Assembly (NCBI RefSeq): GCF_003688915.1
Contig: NZ_REFU01000001.1
Span: forward strand, 2,728,001-2,792,000
Length of the DNA: 64,000 nucleotides
Source: Rhodococcus sp. SBT000017
Lineage (GTDB): Bacteria; Actinomycetota; Actinomycetes; Mycobacteriales; Mycobacteriaceae
Direction: 5' to 3'
Part shown: positions 9,374 through 20,769 of the stretch, in pieces
How positions within the stretch are numbered: position 1 is the first letter of the stretch
How the letters are laid out: the number at the start of each line of letters is the position of its first letter
Position numbers and translations under genes: made by a program
Notes under the pieces: generated by a model
What the model was told of the DNA's origin: nothing
The model's database searches: none
Seen by the model: only the letters and a program-made list of their open reading frames with translations

Positions 9374-9790
9374 CTAGCGCTGGTGCTTCGGCTTCCAGAC
9401 CACCAGGGCATTGCGTTGGATCGGGACCAGGTCGCGGCGATAGCTGGCGTGCACGTTGGCCAGATCCTGGGCCAGCTCGGACACCCGCGCCTGCAGTGCC
9501 TCGACCTGGTTGGTGAGCTCGATGATGCGCTTGATGCCGGCGAGGTTGACGCCTTCGTCCTGCGAGAGTCGCTGCACTTCACGAAGCAGTGCGACGTCAC
9601 GCGGGGAGTAGCGGCGCCCACCGCCGGTGGTGCGATGAGGGGTGACCAAGCCGAGTCGATCGTAGGTACGCAGCGTCTGCGCGTGCATGCCCGCCAACTG
9701 CGCCGCGACGGAGATCACGAAGACCTGGGCGTCGGGGTCAGCTTGCCCGCCACCGGCTTTCGCAGGTCCACCCTCGGGAGGGACCGACAT
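9374..9790 (-). CDS. hspR: Heat-shock repressor HspR (MerR family)
   Basis: 138 residues. MerR-type helix-turn-helix (VISVAAQLAGMHAQTLRTYD, then GLV) followed by the wing segment GGGRRYSPRDVALL and a coiled-coil-like helix. HspR represses dnaK operons by binding HAIR inverted repeats with DnaK as co-repressor; two HAIR-like sites lie in front of dnaK (13523-13543 and 13578-13598). The start ATG at 9790 overlaps the dnaJ stop (TGATG). Last gene of dnaK-grpE-dnaJ-hspR. Confidence 0.95.
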   Translation of the reverse strand: MSVPPEGGPAKAGGGQADPDAQVFVISVAAQLAGMHAQTLRTYDRLGLVTPHRTTGGGRRYSPRDVALLREVQRLSQDEGVNLAGIKRIIELTNQVEALQARVSELAQDLANVHASYRRDLVPIQRNALVVWKPKHQR

Positions 9791-10965
9791 CACACACCTG
9801 CCCACCCGGCCCGCGGGTCGAATCCGCTGGCCTTCTCGGCTTCCAGATAAGTCTTCAGAGCGTCGGTAGCAGCATCGTCCAGTTTCTGTGGGACGGCAAC
9901 CTTGACGGTCACCATCAGATCGCCGGTACCGGATTTCTTCGGGATACCGCGGCCACGCACCCGCAGCACTCGGCCGTCGACGGTTCCCGGTGGAACCTTC
10001 ACGCCGACGCGCCCCTCGAGGGTGGGCACCGACAGCGTGGTGCCGAGCACCAGTTCTCCGTAGCTCACCGGAACGGTCACCGTCAGGTCGTCGCCCGTGC
10101 GGCCGAACACCTTGTCGGGCTTGACGCGAACCGTTACGAACAGATCGCCCGACGGCGCTCCGCGCAGGCCGGCTTCGCCCTGACCGGCGAGGCGCACCTT
10201 CTGGCCGTCACTGATGCCGGCCGGGACACGCACGGTGATGGTGCGGGTGCGGTTCTGCACTCCGGTTCCGCGGCAGTCGACGCACGGGTCGTCGATGATG
10301 GATCCGGTTCCGCGGCAGTCGTCGCACGGCTCACTGAAGCCGAACGCGCCTTGGTTTCGGTTGACTACGCCTTGGCCGTTGCATTTGGGGCACACCCGCG
10401 GGCTGGTTCCGGGCTTCGCGCCGCTGCCGTGGCAGGTGGTGCACGAGGACGGGCTGGTCAACTTCAAGGGGACCGTCACGCCTTGCGCCGCTTCACGGAA
10501 CTGCAGCGAGGTCTCGGTTTCGACGTCGCTGCCCCGTCGGGGCCGATTGTTCTGGGGGCGCTGCTGTGCGCCGCCTCGATTGAACAGGCCACCGAAGAGG
10601 TCGCCGATTCCGCCGTCGCCGCCGCCCTGACCGAAGATGTCACCGACGTCGAAGGTCTGGCCACCGCCGCCGAATCCGCCTGCGCCGGGTGAGAATCCAC
10701 CGCCGCCACGGCTACCGAAGCCGCCGGAGGCGAACAGCCGTCGTGCTTCGTCGTATTCCTTGCGCTTGGCCGGGTCGGCGAGAACGGCATGCGCCTCACT
10801 GACCGCCTTGAACTTGTTCTCGGCCGAGGCGTTGCCGGGATTGGCGTCGGGATGGTTGTCCCTGGCCAACTTTCGGTACGCCTTCTTGATCTCTTCTGCA
10901 GTCGCGCTGGAGGAAACGCCCAGCTCCTTGTAGAAGTCCTTCTCGATCCACTCCCGCTGGCTCAC
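9790..10965 (-). CDS. dnaJ: Chaperone DnaJ
   Basis: 391 residues, class I J-protein. J-domain with the HPD motif (DNHPDANPG), glycine/phenylalanine-rich linker, four zinc-finger CxxCxGxG-type repeats (for example [24 protein letters not shown]), and C-terminal substrate-binding domains. It stimulates DnaK ATP hydrolysis and delivers substrates. GTG start with AGGAGG nine bases upstream. It is 31 bp downstream of grpE in the operon. Confidence 0.97.
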   Translation of the reverse strand: MSQREWIEKDFYKELGVSSSATAEEIKKAYRKLARDNHPDANPGNASAENKFKAVSEAHAVLADPAKRKEYDEARRLFASGGFGSRGGGGFSPGAGGFGGGGQTFDVGDIFGQGGGDGGIGDLFGGLFNRGGAQQRPQNNRPRRGSDVETETSLQFREAAQGVTVPLKLTSPSSCTTCHGSGAKPGTSPRVCPKCNGQGVVNRNQGAFGFSEPCDDCRGTGSIIDDPCVDCRGTGVQNRTRTITVRVPAGISDGQKVRLAGQGEAGLRGAPSGDLFVTVRVKPDKVFGRTGDDLTVTVPVSYGELVLGTTLSVPTLEGRVGVKVPPGTVDGRVLRVRGRGIPKKSGTGDLMVTVKVAVPQKLDDAATDALKTYLEAEKASGFDPRAGWAGV

Positions 10966-10996
10966 CGGGCGTTTCCTCCTCTCGCGCTATTTCTGT

Positions 10997-11640
10997 CTAC
11001 TGCTCGTCGGACGCGGGTGCATCCGATTCCGGTGTTGCTGTGTCCTGACCTGCGCTGTCCACGACGCCGACCATCGCGGTCCGCAGGACGCGCTCGCCGA
11101 GCTTGTAGCCCTTGCGCATCAGCGTTCCGACGACCGGACTGCTGCCGTCGCCCTCGTGGGAGACGGCCTCGTGGATGGCCGGGTCGAAGGCGTCGCCCTC
11201 GGCTCCGAAAGTGGTCAGGCCGATGTTCGAGAACACCCCTGCCAACTTGTCTGCCACTGCCTTGAGCGGTCCGGTTTCGAGATCGCCGTGCTGGCGGGCT
11301 CGCTCGAGGTCGTCGAGAACCGGAAGAAGCTGCGAGACGACGGACGCCTTCGCGTTCTCCGCTCCGGTCTGCTTCTCACGGTCGGTGCGACGCCGGTAGT
11401 TGGCGTACTCCGCCGAGACGCGCTGCAGATCTGCGGTGAGTTCGGCGACCTGCGTATCACGCGGGTCCTCCACTACGTCACCGTCGACGGTCCCTTCGTC
11501 CACCGAGTCGGGCTGGGGCGCGGTCCCGGTGCCCACCAGGGGCTCCGGAACTGCGTCACCTTCCCGTACTTCACCGGTCTCGGGATCGATCTTTCGCTTG
11601 TCCACGAAAGTGACCGGTTCTTGCTCGGTGTTACCCGACG

Positions 11641-11644
<4 letters not shown>
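10997..11644 (-). CDS. grpE: Nucleotide exchange factor GrpE
   Basis: 215 residues. Acidic disordered N-terminus, long central helix ([22 protein letters not shown]) and a C-terminal beta domain with [11 protein letters not shown] and the GRVLR-like [14 protein letters not shown] motif. It releases ADP from DnaK. The GTG start overlaps the dnaK stop (GTGA), so translation is coupled to dnaK. Confidence 0.96.
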
Positions 11645-13485
<1,841 letters not shown>

Positions 13486-13522
13486 AATGTTTCCTCCTGT
13501 TATTGCGTGGATTCAGTCCCTG

Positions 13523-13543
13523 GGTGAGCGAACTCCGCTCAAG
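13523..13543. promoter_or_regulatory. Degenerate HAIR element (HspR operator)
   Basis: GGTGAGC-N7-GCTCAAG; the right half matches the HAIR consensus CTTGAGT-N7-ACTCAAG well and the left half partly. It lies 38 bp upstream of the dnaK start and 34 bp from a near-perfect HAIR. Confidence 0.6.
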
Positions 13544-13577
13544 TTTGCACAACGGGATCTTCTCCGTCAACTTCCAA

Positions 13578-13598
13578 CTTGAGCCTCATCCACTCAAG
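13578..13598. promoter_or_regulatory. HAIR element (HspR operator) of dnaK operon
   Basis: CTTGAGC-N7-ACTCAAG, one mismatch from the HAIR consensus, with the exact 7-bp spacer. hspR is the last gene of the downstream operon, giving a standard autoregulatory loop. Confidence 0.9.
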
Positions 13599-13650
13599 GC
13601 TGCTGACCTGCACAACGGAGGGTGTGGCGAATTTGTTCCCCGGGAGGAGC

Positions 13651-13706
13651 GCTGCGCGCACGTGAGCGGAAACTCGACCCCCGCTACGAGCTTCTGCTCA
13701 CGTGGG
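13651..13706 (-). repeat. Dispersed intergenic repeat, copy A
   Basis: Read on the minus strand this 56-bp stretch matches 52724-52780: both contain GTGAGCAGAAG, TCGTAG, CGAGTTTC and CACGTGC in order, ending in GCAGC. The copies are 39 kb apart in noncoding DNA. Internal CACGTGAGC/GCTCACGTG arms allow a hairpin. Confidence 0.75.
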
Positions 13707-13788
13707 GCGAAGTCCCTCCACAGCAGTACGCCGCGACGATCAGCAGGGATCGTCGCGGCGCAGCGGGGAGAAAGCGTGGAGAGAGGAA

Positions 13789-14289
13789 CTACTCGGCAGG
13801 CTCCTCGACCGGGGCCGGGATGCAGCTGTAACTGAGCAGGCCGGCGGTGATGTTGTTCATGAAATCGGCGTCGAGTGCACTGGCGAACGCTGCGGCACCT
13901 GCGGGGCGAGCAACCCATTCGCGGTCGACGCTGGGCACCGAGTAGGTGACGGACTGGCCCGCTTCGATGGTCTCCTCGAAGTTCTGACCCTGCACGCCCG
14001 GCAGTGCGCCGTAGTTGACGTTGACGTTCGACGCGTCGTCTGCGCCCACGTTGTCGACCTTGACCTGCAGTGCGACGACGCCACCTTCGGGTGCGTCCTC
14101 GACCGTGGTGTCGCAGACGGCGGCCATGGTCACCACCAGGTCGGGGCTTTCGAGAACGACCGAGCCGAGCGGGCCGACGGGTTCGGGGTCAGGTTCGGCC
14201 GATGCGGCAGGTGCGAGGGCAACCGCACCGATGGCGGCGGCCAGAGCGGCCGTCGAGGCCAGGATCGATGTGCGGGCAAGACGTCGCAT
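13789..14289 (-). CDS. Small secreted protein, CARDB-like
   Basis: 166 residues with a clear signal peptide: basic start (MRRLART), hydrophobic core, cleavage near APAASA-EP. The mature part is acidic and beta-rich, with a segment VALQVKVDNVGADDASNVNV that resembles the CARDB/DUF11 adhesion-type fold in which a pair of partners is described as not overlapping. Two cysteines remain. Start ATG 14289 follows AGGAG; an in-frame ATG two codons upstream is less well placed. Monocistronic. Probably an exported envelope protein of unknown role. Confidence 0.75.
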   Translation of the reverse strand: MRRLARTSILASTAALAAAIGAVALAPAASAEPDPEPVGPLGSVVLESPDLVVTMAAVCDTTVEDAPEGGVVALQVKVDNVGADDASNVNVNYGALPGVQGQNFEETIEAGQSVTYSVPSVDREWVARPAGAAAFASALDADFMNNITAGLLSYSCIPAPVEEPAE

Positions 14290-14472
14290 GAACAACTCCT
14301 GTAGCTGAAGGGGATGTGACTCATGAGTCTGGTGTGACAGATGGGTCAGTTGGTACCTGACTCACTATGTCCTAAAGGAATCAGACATTCCACACCAGGC
14401 GGTCTCGATTCGATGACGTTCGCATATCGAAGGAAAAGGCCCCTGACGAATCACATCCGTGTAGTTCGGCGT

Positions 14473-14521
14473 AGGTTTCACCGGTCGGCGAGCCAGGTTT
14501 CACCGGTCGTCGATTAGGGGA
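14473..14521 (+). promoter_or_regulatory. Direct repeats and shared motif upstream of GH13 gene
   Basis: AGGTTTCACCGGTCG occurs twice (14473-14487 and 14495-14509), 22 bp apart, about two helical turns. It is followed directly by CGATTAGGGGA (14511-14521), which also occurs in the iniB/Hsp70 intergenic region at 23385-23395. A palindrome CCCTACGTAGGG follows at 14547-14558. No assigned regulator. Confidence 0.55.
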
Positions 14522-14586
14522 ACCACAACCCTGCGGATCGGCCGCGCCCTACGTAGGGTTGAAGAAAAGCGAGGCTACGGAGGCAC

Positions 14587-16767
14587 ATGGATCCCGAAGT
14601 GCAGCACGAACCGAGCGAGATCACCTACGACGAGAAGTTCTATCCGGCTCGGCCGAAACCACTTCGACCATCAGTGCGTCGCGCCAATCGGAGCAACAGT
14701 CCCACCCCCGACAGCGAGCCGGTGGCGTCGAATCCCGAGTACGTGGACTGGCTCACCGAACAGTCGATGTTGCGGGACGCCAAGTTGATTGCCGAGCAAC
14801 TCTCGGGCAAGGGCAGCATGTGGCAGAACCCGTATGCCGACCCCGATCCTCGCGCCGCCGTCGAGCGCGCACCGGTGTGGTTCACCGCGTACCCCATCTC
14901 GGTGATCAACGCCCCGCAGACGAGCTTCCTGAGCACTCTCGGCGACGAGAAATTGTGGCAGGCCTTCTCCGAAATCGGTGTCACCGCAGTACATACCGGC
15001 CCGGTGAAGGTGGCCGGCGGCATCCACGGTTGGCGCCCGACTCCCTCGGTCGACGGACACTTCGACCGCATCGGCATGCAGATCGACCCCGCGTTCGGAT
15101 CGGAAGAAGAGTTCCGACGCCTCTGCGTGGTGGCCTCGGCGTACGACGGCATCGTGATCGACGACATCGTGCCAGGCCACACCGGTAAAGGCGCGGACTT
15201 CCGACTCGCCGAGATGGCCGTGGCCGACTACCCCGGTATCTACCACATGGTCGAGATCGAACCGCAGGACTGGCATCTGCTGCCGCGAGTGCGCGCCGGG
15301 GCCGATTCGCAGAACATCGACGCCGAGGCCGAGGCCAATCTCGCCCGCGCCGGATACATCATCGGTCAGCTGCAGCGCGTGATCTTCTACGAGCTCGGCG
15401 TGAAGGAAACCAACTGGAGCGCAACGCCTCCCGTCGTCGGCATCGACGGCGTCGAGCGTCGCTGGGTGTACCTGCACTACTTCAAGGCCGGTCAGCCGTC
15501 GATCAACTGGCTCGATCCCTCCTTCGCCGGAATGCGACTGGTGATCGGCGACGCATGCCATTCCATCGCCGATCTGGGTGCAGGTGCATTGCGGTTGGAC
15601 GCCAACGGTTTTCTCGGTGTGGAGCGTCGAGCCGAAGGACCGGGCTGGTCCGAGGGCCATCCGCTGTCCGAGGCGGCGAACCATCTGATCGCCAGCGTGG
15701 TGCGCAAGATGGGTGGGTTCACCTTCCAGGAGCTGAACCTGACGATCGACGACATCAAGGCCATGGGTGCCAACGGTGCCGATCTGTCGTACGACTTCAT
15801 CAATCGCCCGGCCTATCAGCATGCGCTCGTCATGGGAAACACCGAATTCCTCAGGCTCACCATGACTCTGGCCCGCGATCACGGCGTCGACACGGCGTCT
15901 CTTGTGCACGCGTTGCAGAACCACGACGAGATGACGTTCGAGCTGATCCACTTCGCGACCCTGCACGCCGAGGACGAGTTCACCTACGGCGGCGAGGCTG
16001 TCAAGGGCAGCGATCTGGGCGATCGCATCCGCGGTGAACTGACCGATCGACTCACCGGGCGCTGGGCACCGTACAACCGGACGTTCACCACCAACGGAAT
16101 CGCTTGCACCACAGCAAGTGTGATCACCGCATCGCTCGGCATCCGCGATCTGGACCGGATGGACGAGCGAGACATCGAGACGGTCAAGCGGGCCCACCTA
16201 CTGCTCGCGATGTACAACGCGTTGCAGCCGGGCGTGTTCGCACTGTCCGGCTGGGATCTGCTGGGCATCCTGCCGATCGCAGCCGAGGAGGTCGACGACC
16301 TCATTCGCGAAGGCGACACCCGCTGGATCAACCGCGGCGCACACGATCTGATGGGGTACTTCCCCGAGGCCGTGCGGTCGGAATCGGGCATCCCTCGTGG
16401 GCGCAGCCTGTACGGTTCGCTCCCGGAGCAGCTGGCGGATCCGCAGTCGTTCGCCCGCCAGTTGGCCCGAATCATCGAGCTGCGCAAGAAGTTCGGTATC
16501 GCCACCGCCCAGCAGATCGACATTCCGACGGTCTCGCACAAGGGCCTGCTGGTGATGGTGCACGAGCTCGGGCAGGGAACCATCCAGGCCACGGTGCTCA
16601 ACTTCTCGTCCGAGGAGATCAGCGCGACCATCCAGTCGAAGCATCTGGTGCCCGGCACCACTGCCATCGACGTCTCCGACGACAACGAGATCGCCACCGT
16701 CGACGAGCTGAACAGCTTCCCGATGACCCTGCGTCCGTACGAGGGTGTGCCGGTGGTGCTGCGCTGA
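14587..16767 (+). CDS. GH13 alpha-glucosyltransferase/trehalose-synthase-like enzyme
   Basis: 726 residues, a divergent alpha-amylase-family (GH13) protein resembling the trehalose synthase/maltose alpha-glucosyltransferase branch. All three catalytic carboxylates can be placed: nucleophile D338 in [10 protein letters not shown], acid/base E382 in FTFQELNLT, transition-state stabiliser D447 in QNHDEMTF; the region I motif [10 protein letters not shown] is also present. The N-terminal 80 residues are basic and proline-rich, unlike typical TreS. Length exceeds the usual TreS. GGAGG precedes the ATG. It probably interconverts maltose/trehalose or acts on related glucans; the exact reaction cannot be fixed. 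Promoter repeats at 14473-14521 suggest dedicated regulation. Confidence 0.8.
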   Translation: MDPEVQHEPSEITYDEKFYPARPKPLRPSVRRANRSNSPTPDSEPVASNPEYVDWLTEQSMLRDAKLIAEQLSGKGSMWQNPYADPDPRAAVERAPVWFTAYPISVINAPQTSFLSTLGDEKLWQAFSEIGVTAVHTGPVKVAGGIHGWRPTPSVDGHFDRIGMQIDPAFGSEEEFRRLCVVASAYDGIVIDDIVPGHTGKGADFRLAEMAVADYPGIYHMVEIEPQDWHLLPRVRAGADSQNIDAEAEANLARAGYIIGQLQRVIFYELGVKETNWSATPPVVGIDGVERRWVYLHYFKAGQPSINWLDPSFAGMRLVIGDACHSIADLGAGALRLDANGFLGVERRAEGPGWSEGHPLSEAANHLIASVVRKMGGFTFQELNLTIDDIKAMGANGADLSYDFINRPAYQHALVMGNTEFLRLTMTLARDHGVDTASLVHALQNHDEMTFELIHFATLHAEDEFTYGGEAVKGSDLGDRIRGELTDRLTGRWAPYNRTFTTNGIACTTASVITASLGIRDLDRMDERDIETVKRAHLLLAMYNALQPGVFALSGWDLLGILPIAAEEVDDLIREGDTRWINRGAHDLMGYFPEAVRSESGIPRGRSLYGSLPEQLADPQSFARQLARIIELRKKFGIATAQQIDIPTVSHKGLLVMVHELGQGTIQATVLNFSSEEISATIQSKHLVPGTTAIDVSDDNEIATVDELNSFPMTLRPYEGVPVVLR

Positions 16768-16806
16768 GACCGCAGCAAGTCACCGCCGGCGGATAGACTC
16801 CTGCAC

Positions 16807-17367
16807 GTGGCCGAAGAACAGAACGACCCGACATCGCGGAAGCCCCGGCCTCCCCGACCGCAACCACCGCGGCCCGATGTTGCCGTCGAGCCACTGCGGC
16901 CACGGCAGGAGCCCACTCACTCGGTCCTGCCGAAGGTCGCGAGTGTCCTGTGGGCTCTGACAGCGGCACTGGTCCTCGGGTTGGCCGCCGCGATCGCCCT
17001 GAACTGGGAGTCGGTGCTCTCCGGCGTCGAAACTGCGGTGTCACAGCAGGATTCGACGGCCAGTGCCGCCGACGTCCGCAACACCGCCTCGGCAACGCTG
17101 CTCTCCAGCGGGGCCGCAGCGGCGGTGCTCGTGCTGCTGGGATTCGTCGCTCTGAATCTACTGCGCAACGCGGCGATGTCGTCCAAGGTCCTGATGGGAG
17201 CGGTCGGACTCCTGACCATTGGAGCGGCCGTCACGTTCTCGACCTTCGTGTCCGACGCCTCCGCCCTGCTCGGCGGCGTCCTGCAGTGGGGGCCGTTCGT
17301 CGTGGCGGGGACTGCTGCGGCCGCCACGATCGTGGCCCTCATACCCCGAGGATCCTCACGCCAGTGA
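16807..17367 (+). CDS. Proline-rich membrane protein, four helices
   Basis: 186 residues. The first 40 residues are basic and Pro/Arg-rich (KPRPPRPQPPRP) and should be cytoplasmic; four hydrophobic segments follow at about 45-65, 100-118, 126-145 and 155-178. No family recognised. The GTG start at 16807 lacks a strong Shine-Dalgarno. It lies 39 bp after the GH13 stop on the same strand, so co-transcription is possible, and its end overlaps the convergent iniC by 12 bp. Confidence 0.65.
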   Translation: MAEEQNDPTSRKPRPPRPQPPRPDVAVEPLRPRQEPTHSVLPKVASVLWALTAALVLGLAAAIALNWESVLSGVETAVSQQDSTASAADVRNTASATLLSSGAAAAVLVLLGFVALNLLRNAAMSSKVLMGAVGLLTIGAAVTFSTFVSDASALLGGVLQWGPFVVAGTAAAATIVALIPRGSSRQ

Positions 17368-18816
17368 GGCGAGTATCCCTTCGGCGCTGCGGGCCGCCGT
17401 GGCGCACGAGGTCGAGGTGAACCGGTCCAGCAGTGGATGCTCGGACAATGCTCGCCACTTGTGCACGGCCGCCAGCGCGGTGTCGCGCTGCTGAGCGCGT
17501 CCGGCATCGGGAGGCAGATCGAGACGTTCGGTGGCGGCGATGCCGAAGCCGCCGATGATGCGCTGCAGCTCGAGCAGCGCGCCGTCGGGCAGTTTCGGTG
17601 TGGTGGAGCGTAATCGGCCGAGCAGACGCAGTTCGGCAAAACCGTGCACGTCGGCGAGCATTCGGCCGGCCTCGGTGCGCAGCGCGCGGGATTCCGGCCT
17701 GAACTCCAGGATCCGTTGCAGGGCAACCAGAGCCGAATGCAACTTCAGTTGGTCGGCGCGTTGACCGAATTGCACGTCGATCACCGAACGAAGTTCGGTC
17801 AGCCCGCTGCGCTCGACCAGATCGGCAGCCAGCGTGGGTGAATCGCGCACCCCGAGCCGAATCAACGTCACTGCCATCCGAATGCCGAACAGCCCGAAAC
17901 GGTCGACGATGCTGGCCCGCAGCGATGCGTCGACGGGCAGCGTGCTCTCCGCGCGTACGAACCGATCGGCCGAGAGCATCGCCAACTGCAGATCCTCGGT
18001 CGGCACGGTAGCGAGCATCTCGAACGCTGCGAACTCGTTCTGCCGCAACGTTTCAGCGCCGAGCGCCAACAATCCAGCGACCGGAACCACCGCCTGACAC
18101 AGGCCGGTGGCCTCGAGTTCGGACGCGAATCGCGCAGCGACTTCCTTGGCCGACATCATCGCGTCCATCCGCCCCGAACCCACCTCGTCGGCCCGCGAAA
18201 CGACACCGATCACCCCGAGCGGTCCCGAATCGCCGCCCACATGTGCGCCGATCTGCCCGAGAAACGACACGTCCGTGGCATTAAGGGTGCGCAACAGATA
18301 CACGACGGCGTCTGCGCCCGAGGACGAATTCTCGGGCGTGAGCATCGCCAGCGTGCGCGCCGACACGTCTCGCGAGAGAGACGAGGTACCGGGGGTGTCG
18401 ATGATCGTCGTCTGCGCCAGAGCGCTTGCGGGCCATTCGACGTCGAGTCGGTCGACCTGTGCGGCCGTCAACGACCCGAGGTCGAAGGTCAATCGCCCGT
18501 CGCGCCGTTGCACCGGCACGTTCGCGGCCCGGTCGCCGTCGTACCAGGCCGTGACGGCAGGAGTGACGCCGTTGCGGTACCACGTGACGACCTTCGTGCA
18601 CTCGGTTGCGTCGGTCGGGGCAATATCCTGCCCGACAAGAGAATTGAGCAGGGTGGACTTTCCTGCCTTGAGTGATCCCGCGAGGGCCACTCGCAGCGGC
18701 TCGTCCAGACGGTACAGGCATTCGTCGAGCATCCAGGACGCTTCGGCATCACCGGAGTACGTCGATCGTGCCGCCGAGATGAGGTCGCGTGCCCGAGCCA
18801 GAGCCGCCACACTCAT
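17356..18816 (-). CDS. iniC: IniC-like dynamin-family GTPase
   Basis: 486 residues. G1 loop GSLKAGKS at 47-54, G3 DTPGTSSLS, then a helical C-terminal half. Size and position after an IniA-like gene match mycobacterial IniC (about 490 residues). It has no obvious membrane paddle, unlike IniA, so it may be a soluble partner. Start overlaps the iniA stop (ATGA). In mycobacteria iniBAC is induced by cell-wall inhibitors such as isoniazid and ethambutol, and IniA is a membrane-remodelling dynamin-like protein; the same envelope-stress role is inferred here. Confidence 0.85.
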   Translation of the reverse strand: MSVAALARARDLISAARSTYSGDAEASWMLDECLYRLDEPLRVALAGSLKAGKSTLLNSLVGQDIAPTDATECTKVVTWYRNGVTPAVTAWYDGDRAANVPVQRRDGRLTFDLGSLTAAQVDRLDVEWPASALAQTTIIDTPGTSSLSRDVSARTLAMLTPENSSSGADAVVYLLRTLNATDVSFLGQIGAHVGGDSGPLGVIGVVSRADEVGSGRMDAMMSAKEVAARFASELEATGLCQAVVPVAGLLALGAETLRQNEFAAFEMLATVPTEDLQLAMLSADRFVRAESTLPVDASLRASIVDRFGLFGIRMAVTLIRLGVRDSPTLAADLVERSGLTELRSVIDVQFGQRADQLKLHSALVALQRILEFRPESRALRTEAGRMLADVHGFAELRLLGRLRSTTPKLPDGALLELQRIIGGFGIAATERLDLPPDAGRAQQRDTALAAVHKWRALSEHPLLDRFTSTSCATAARSAEGILASLA

Positions 18817-20621
18817 ACCGCGACGTCCTTGACGAGTGCCACTGCCCGAGAGTTCAGTTCGGCAACCACCCGCATCTCGTTCTCCAGCGCAGCGATGCGA
18901 GCGGTGCGGTCCGTGTTGTCGGCGGCCGCAGCCTCCTGCGCCGACCGAAGCGACTCGTTGAGCGAACGCAGCGTCTGCTCGGCGATCGAGGTGAAGTGAT
19001 CACGCAGGACTCGCTGGATCTGCCGCAGTCGGTCCTTGGACTCCTTGCCCACCTGAAAACTGACGTCGTCGGTGAAACGGCGGATCGCCATCTTGGCCTC
19101 GGACCGGCGCGCCTTGATCCGATTCTCCTTGTCCTCCTTGTACGCCTTGGTACCGAGCAACACTCCCGCGCCGATGGAGATCGGGTTGAGCAGGCTCAGC
19201 CCCACGAACGTGGTCATCAGACCGAACATCAGCACACCGCCGTAGGACCCGCGCATTCCCACGAGAAGCTTCTGGGTGATCCCGACGCGACCGGACTCCA
19301 GCTCGGCCAGGGACGAAACGGGATCGAGGACGTTGTCCAGATCACCGAGATCGAGATCGGGCAGCGCTGCCGCCCCGGACGAGGCGAAGTGTTCGGCCAC
19401 CAACTCCGAAAGCCACAGTGCCCGTTCGTGAGCCCAGACGAAGTTGTCGCCCACCGACGCGGCGATCTGCTCCTCGAGCCACTCGCCGAGTTGCGGCCAG
19501 TCCTTGCCCGGATCCCCCTCGTCGACGGTCTCTTCCGCTTCCCGAGTGACGCGCCGCAACCGGTCGCGCAGATCGTGATCGATGTCGGAGGCGAGATCGG
19601 CGATTCCGTCACCGAGCGTCTGCTGCCACTGCGACGAACGCTTGTGCAGTTCTTCGGCAGCGGACTTGGCACGCTGCAGACCGGCGACAGCCGCGGCAGC
19701 CCGCTCCGGATCCTTCAGTGCCGCAAGCTCACTGCCGAACGAGAGCGTCAGGTGCTCGGTGACCGATCGGACATCGAGCGAGACCGAGGAGCGTGCCAGC
19801 ACATCCGCCCGGGCCACCACGTTGTCACGCAGAAACGCGTAGAGCTGTTGGAAGCCGGACTCGGCGTTGAGTTCCTCGTCGTTCAAACGCAGTGCATGCG
19901 AACGCAACAGAGACGACACCGGCAACATCTGGACGTCGATGCCTGCGCGCTCCAGATGTCCACGATTTGCCTCGACTATCTGCCGCCAGTGCGGATACAG
20001 ATCGATCTTGGTGATCAACACCGCCACGGCCGGGCACAGTCCCTGCACCTGGCGGAGGAACGACAGTTCCGGCTCGGTGAATTCGCGGGATGCGTCGGAC
20101 ACGACGAGCACTGCGTCGGCCGACGGGATGAGGCCCAAAGTGCCTGCAGCGTGCGGATTTCCGTGACCGCCGACGCCAGGGGTGTCGACGAGGACCAGGC
20201 CGTCGGCGAGCAACGGGCTCGCCACGCCGATGTCCAGGCGCAACACTTCCCGGCCCTGAGCGAGGGGACTGTCCGGGGTGACCGTCGTGATCTCCTCGGG
20301 CGGAACGTCGACTCGGATGGGCTCGTTGCCCGGATCGGCGAGTACGAGCTGCGCGGACAGGCTCTCGGCGTTGGACACCACAGTCGGGATGGCGGTGGTC
20401 TCGTCGTCGCCGACCGAGCACACCGTCAGATTGAGCAGCGAATTCACGAACTGACTCTTGCCCTGCTTGAGCGGTCCGACCACGATGATGCGTCGTCGTG
20501 GATCCAACACTCGCGAGCGCGCCGCCTCGACTCGATCCACCAGGTCGGATCTTCCCGCCGATGTCGCCACCGCCGCGGTACGGCTCAGCAGCTCGGCCAG
20601 CTCCGTAGATTGCCCGTCCAT
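18813..20621 (-). CDS. iniA: IniA-like bacterial dynamin-like GTPase
   Basis: 602 residues. G1 GPLKQGKS at 49-56, a G2 threonine in ETTAIPT, G3 DTPGVGG, G4 TKIDL; a long helical stalk; a hydrophobic pair of segments (VLMFGLMTTFVGLSLL and SIGAGVLLG) expected to form the membrane-inserting tip; and a coiled C-terminal helix. This is the organisation of bacterial dynamin-like proteins that bind and cut membranes. Start placed at ATG 20621; an in-frame extension to 20675 begins with less conserved sequence. It follows iniB after a 149-bp spacer that contains a hairpin. Confidence 0.88.
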   Translation of the reverse strand: MDGQSTELAELLSRTAAVATSAGRSDLVDRVEAARSRVLDPRRRIIVVGPLKQGKSQFVNSLLNLTVCSVGDDETTAIPTVVSNAESLSAQLVLADPGNEPIRVDVPPEEITTVTPDSPLAQGREVLRLDIGVASPLLADGLVLVDTPGVGGHGNPHAAGTLGLIPSADAVLVVSDASREFTEPELSFLRQVQGLCPAVAVLITKIDLYPHWRQIVEANRGHLERAGIDVQMLPVSSLLRSHALRLNDEELNAESGFQQLYAFLRDNVVARADVLARSSVSLDVRSVTEHLTLSFGSELAALKDPERAAAAVAGLQRAKSAAEELHKRSSQWQQTLGDGIADLASDIDHDLRDRLRRVTREAEETVDEGDPGKDWPQLGEWLEEQIAASVGDNFVWAHERALWLSELVAEHFASSGAAALPDLDLGDLDNVLDPVSSLAELESGRVGITQKLLVGMRGSYGGVLMFGLMTTFVGLSLLNPISIGAGVLLGTKAYKEDKENRIKARRSEAKMAIRRFTDDVSFQVGKESKDRLRQIQRVLRDHFTSIAEQTLRSLNESLRSAQEAAAADNTDRTARIAALENEMRVVAELNSRAVALVKDVAV

Positions 20622-20706
20622 ACGCTCGTGCTCACAACCGTTCTTTTCGACTTCCGCAGTACCTGGGCTCAACATCCGCCCAGGAACGAACTCTAGCTAC
20701 GACTCA

Positions 20707-20734
20707 GCCCCGAGTGTCGGTGAACACTCGGGGC
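20707..20734 (-). terminator. Hairpin between iniB and iniA
   Basis: A perfect 11-bp stem around CCCCGAGTGT/ACACTCGGGG with a 6-nt loop, 36 bp after the iniB stop codon. No T-tract. It could act as a partial terminator or a 3' end protector, so that iniB transcript exceeds iniA-iniC. Confidence 0.6.
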
Positions 20735-20769
20735 CGAATCGTGTCAATGCCCGCCCGTAGGCGACAGGA

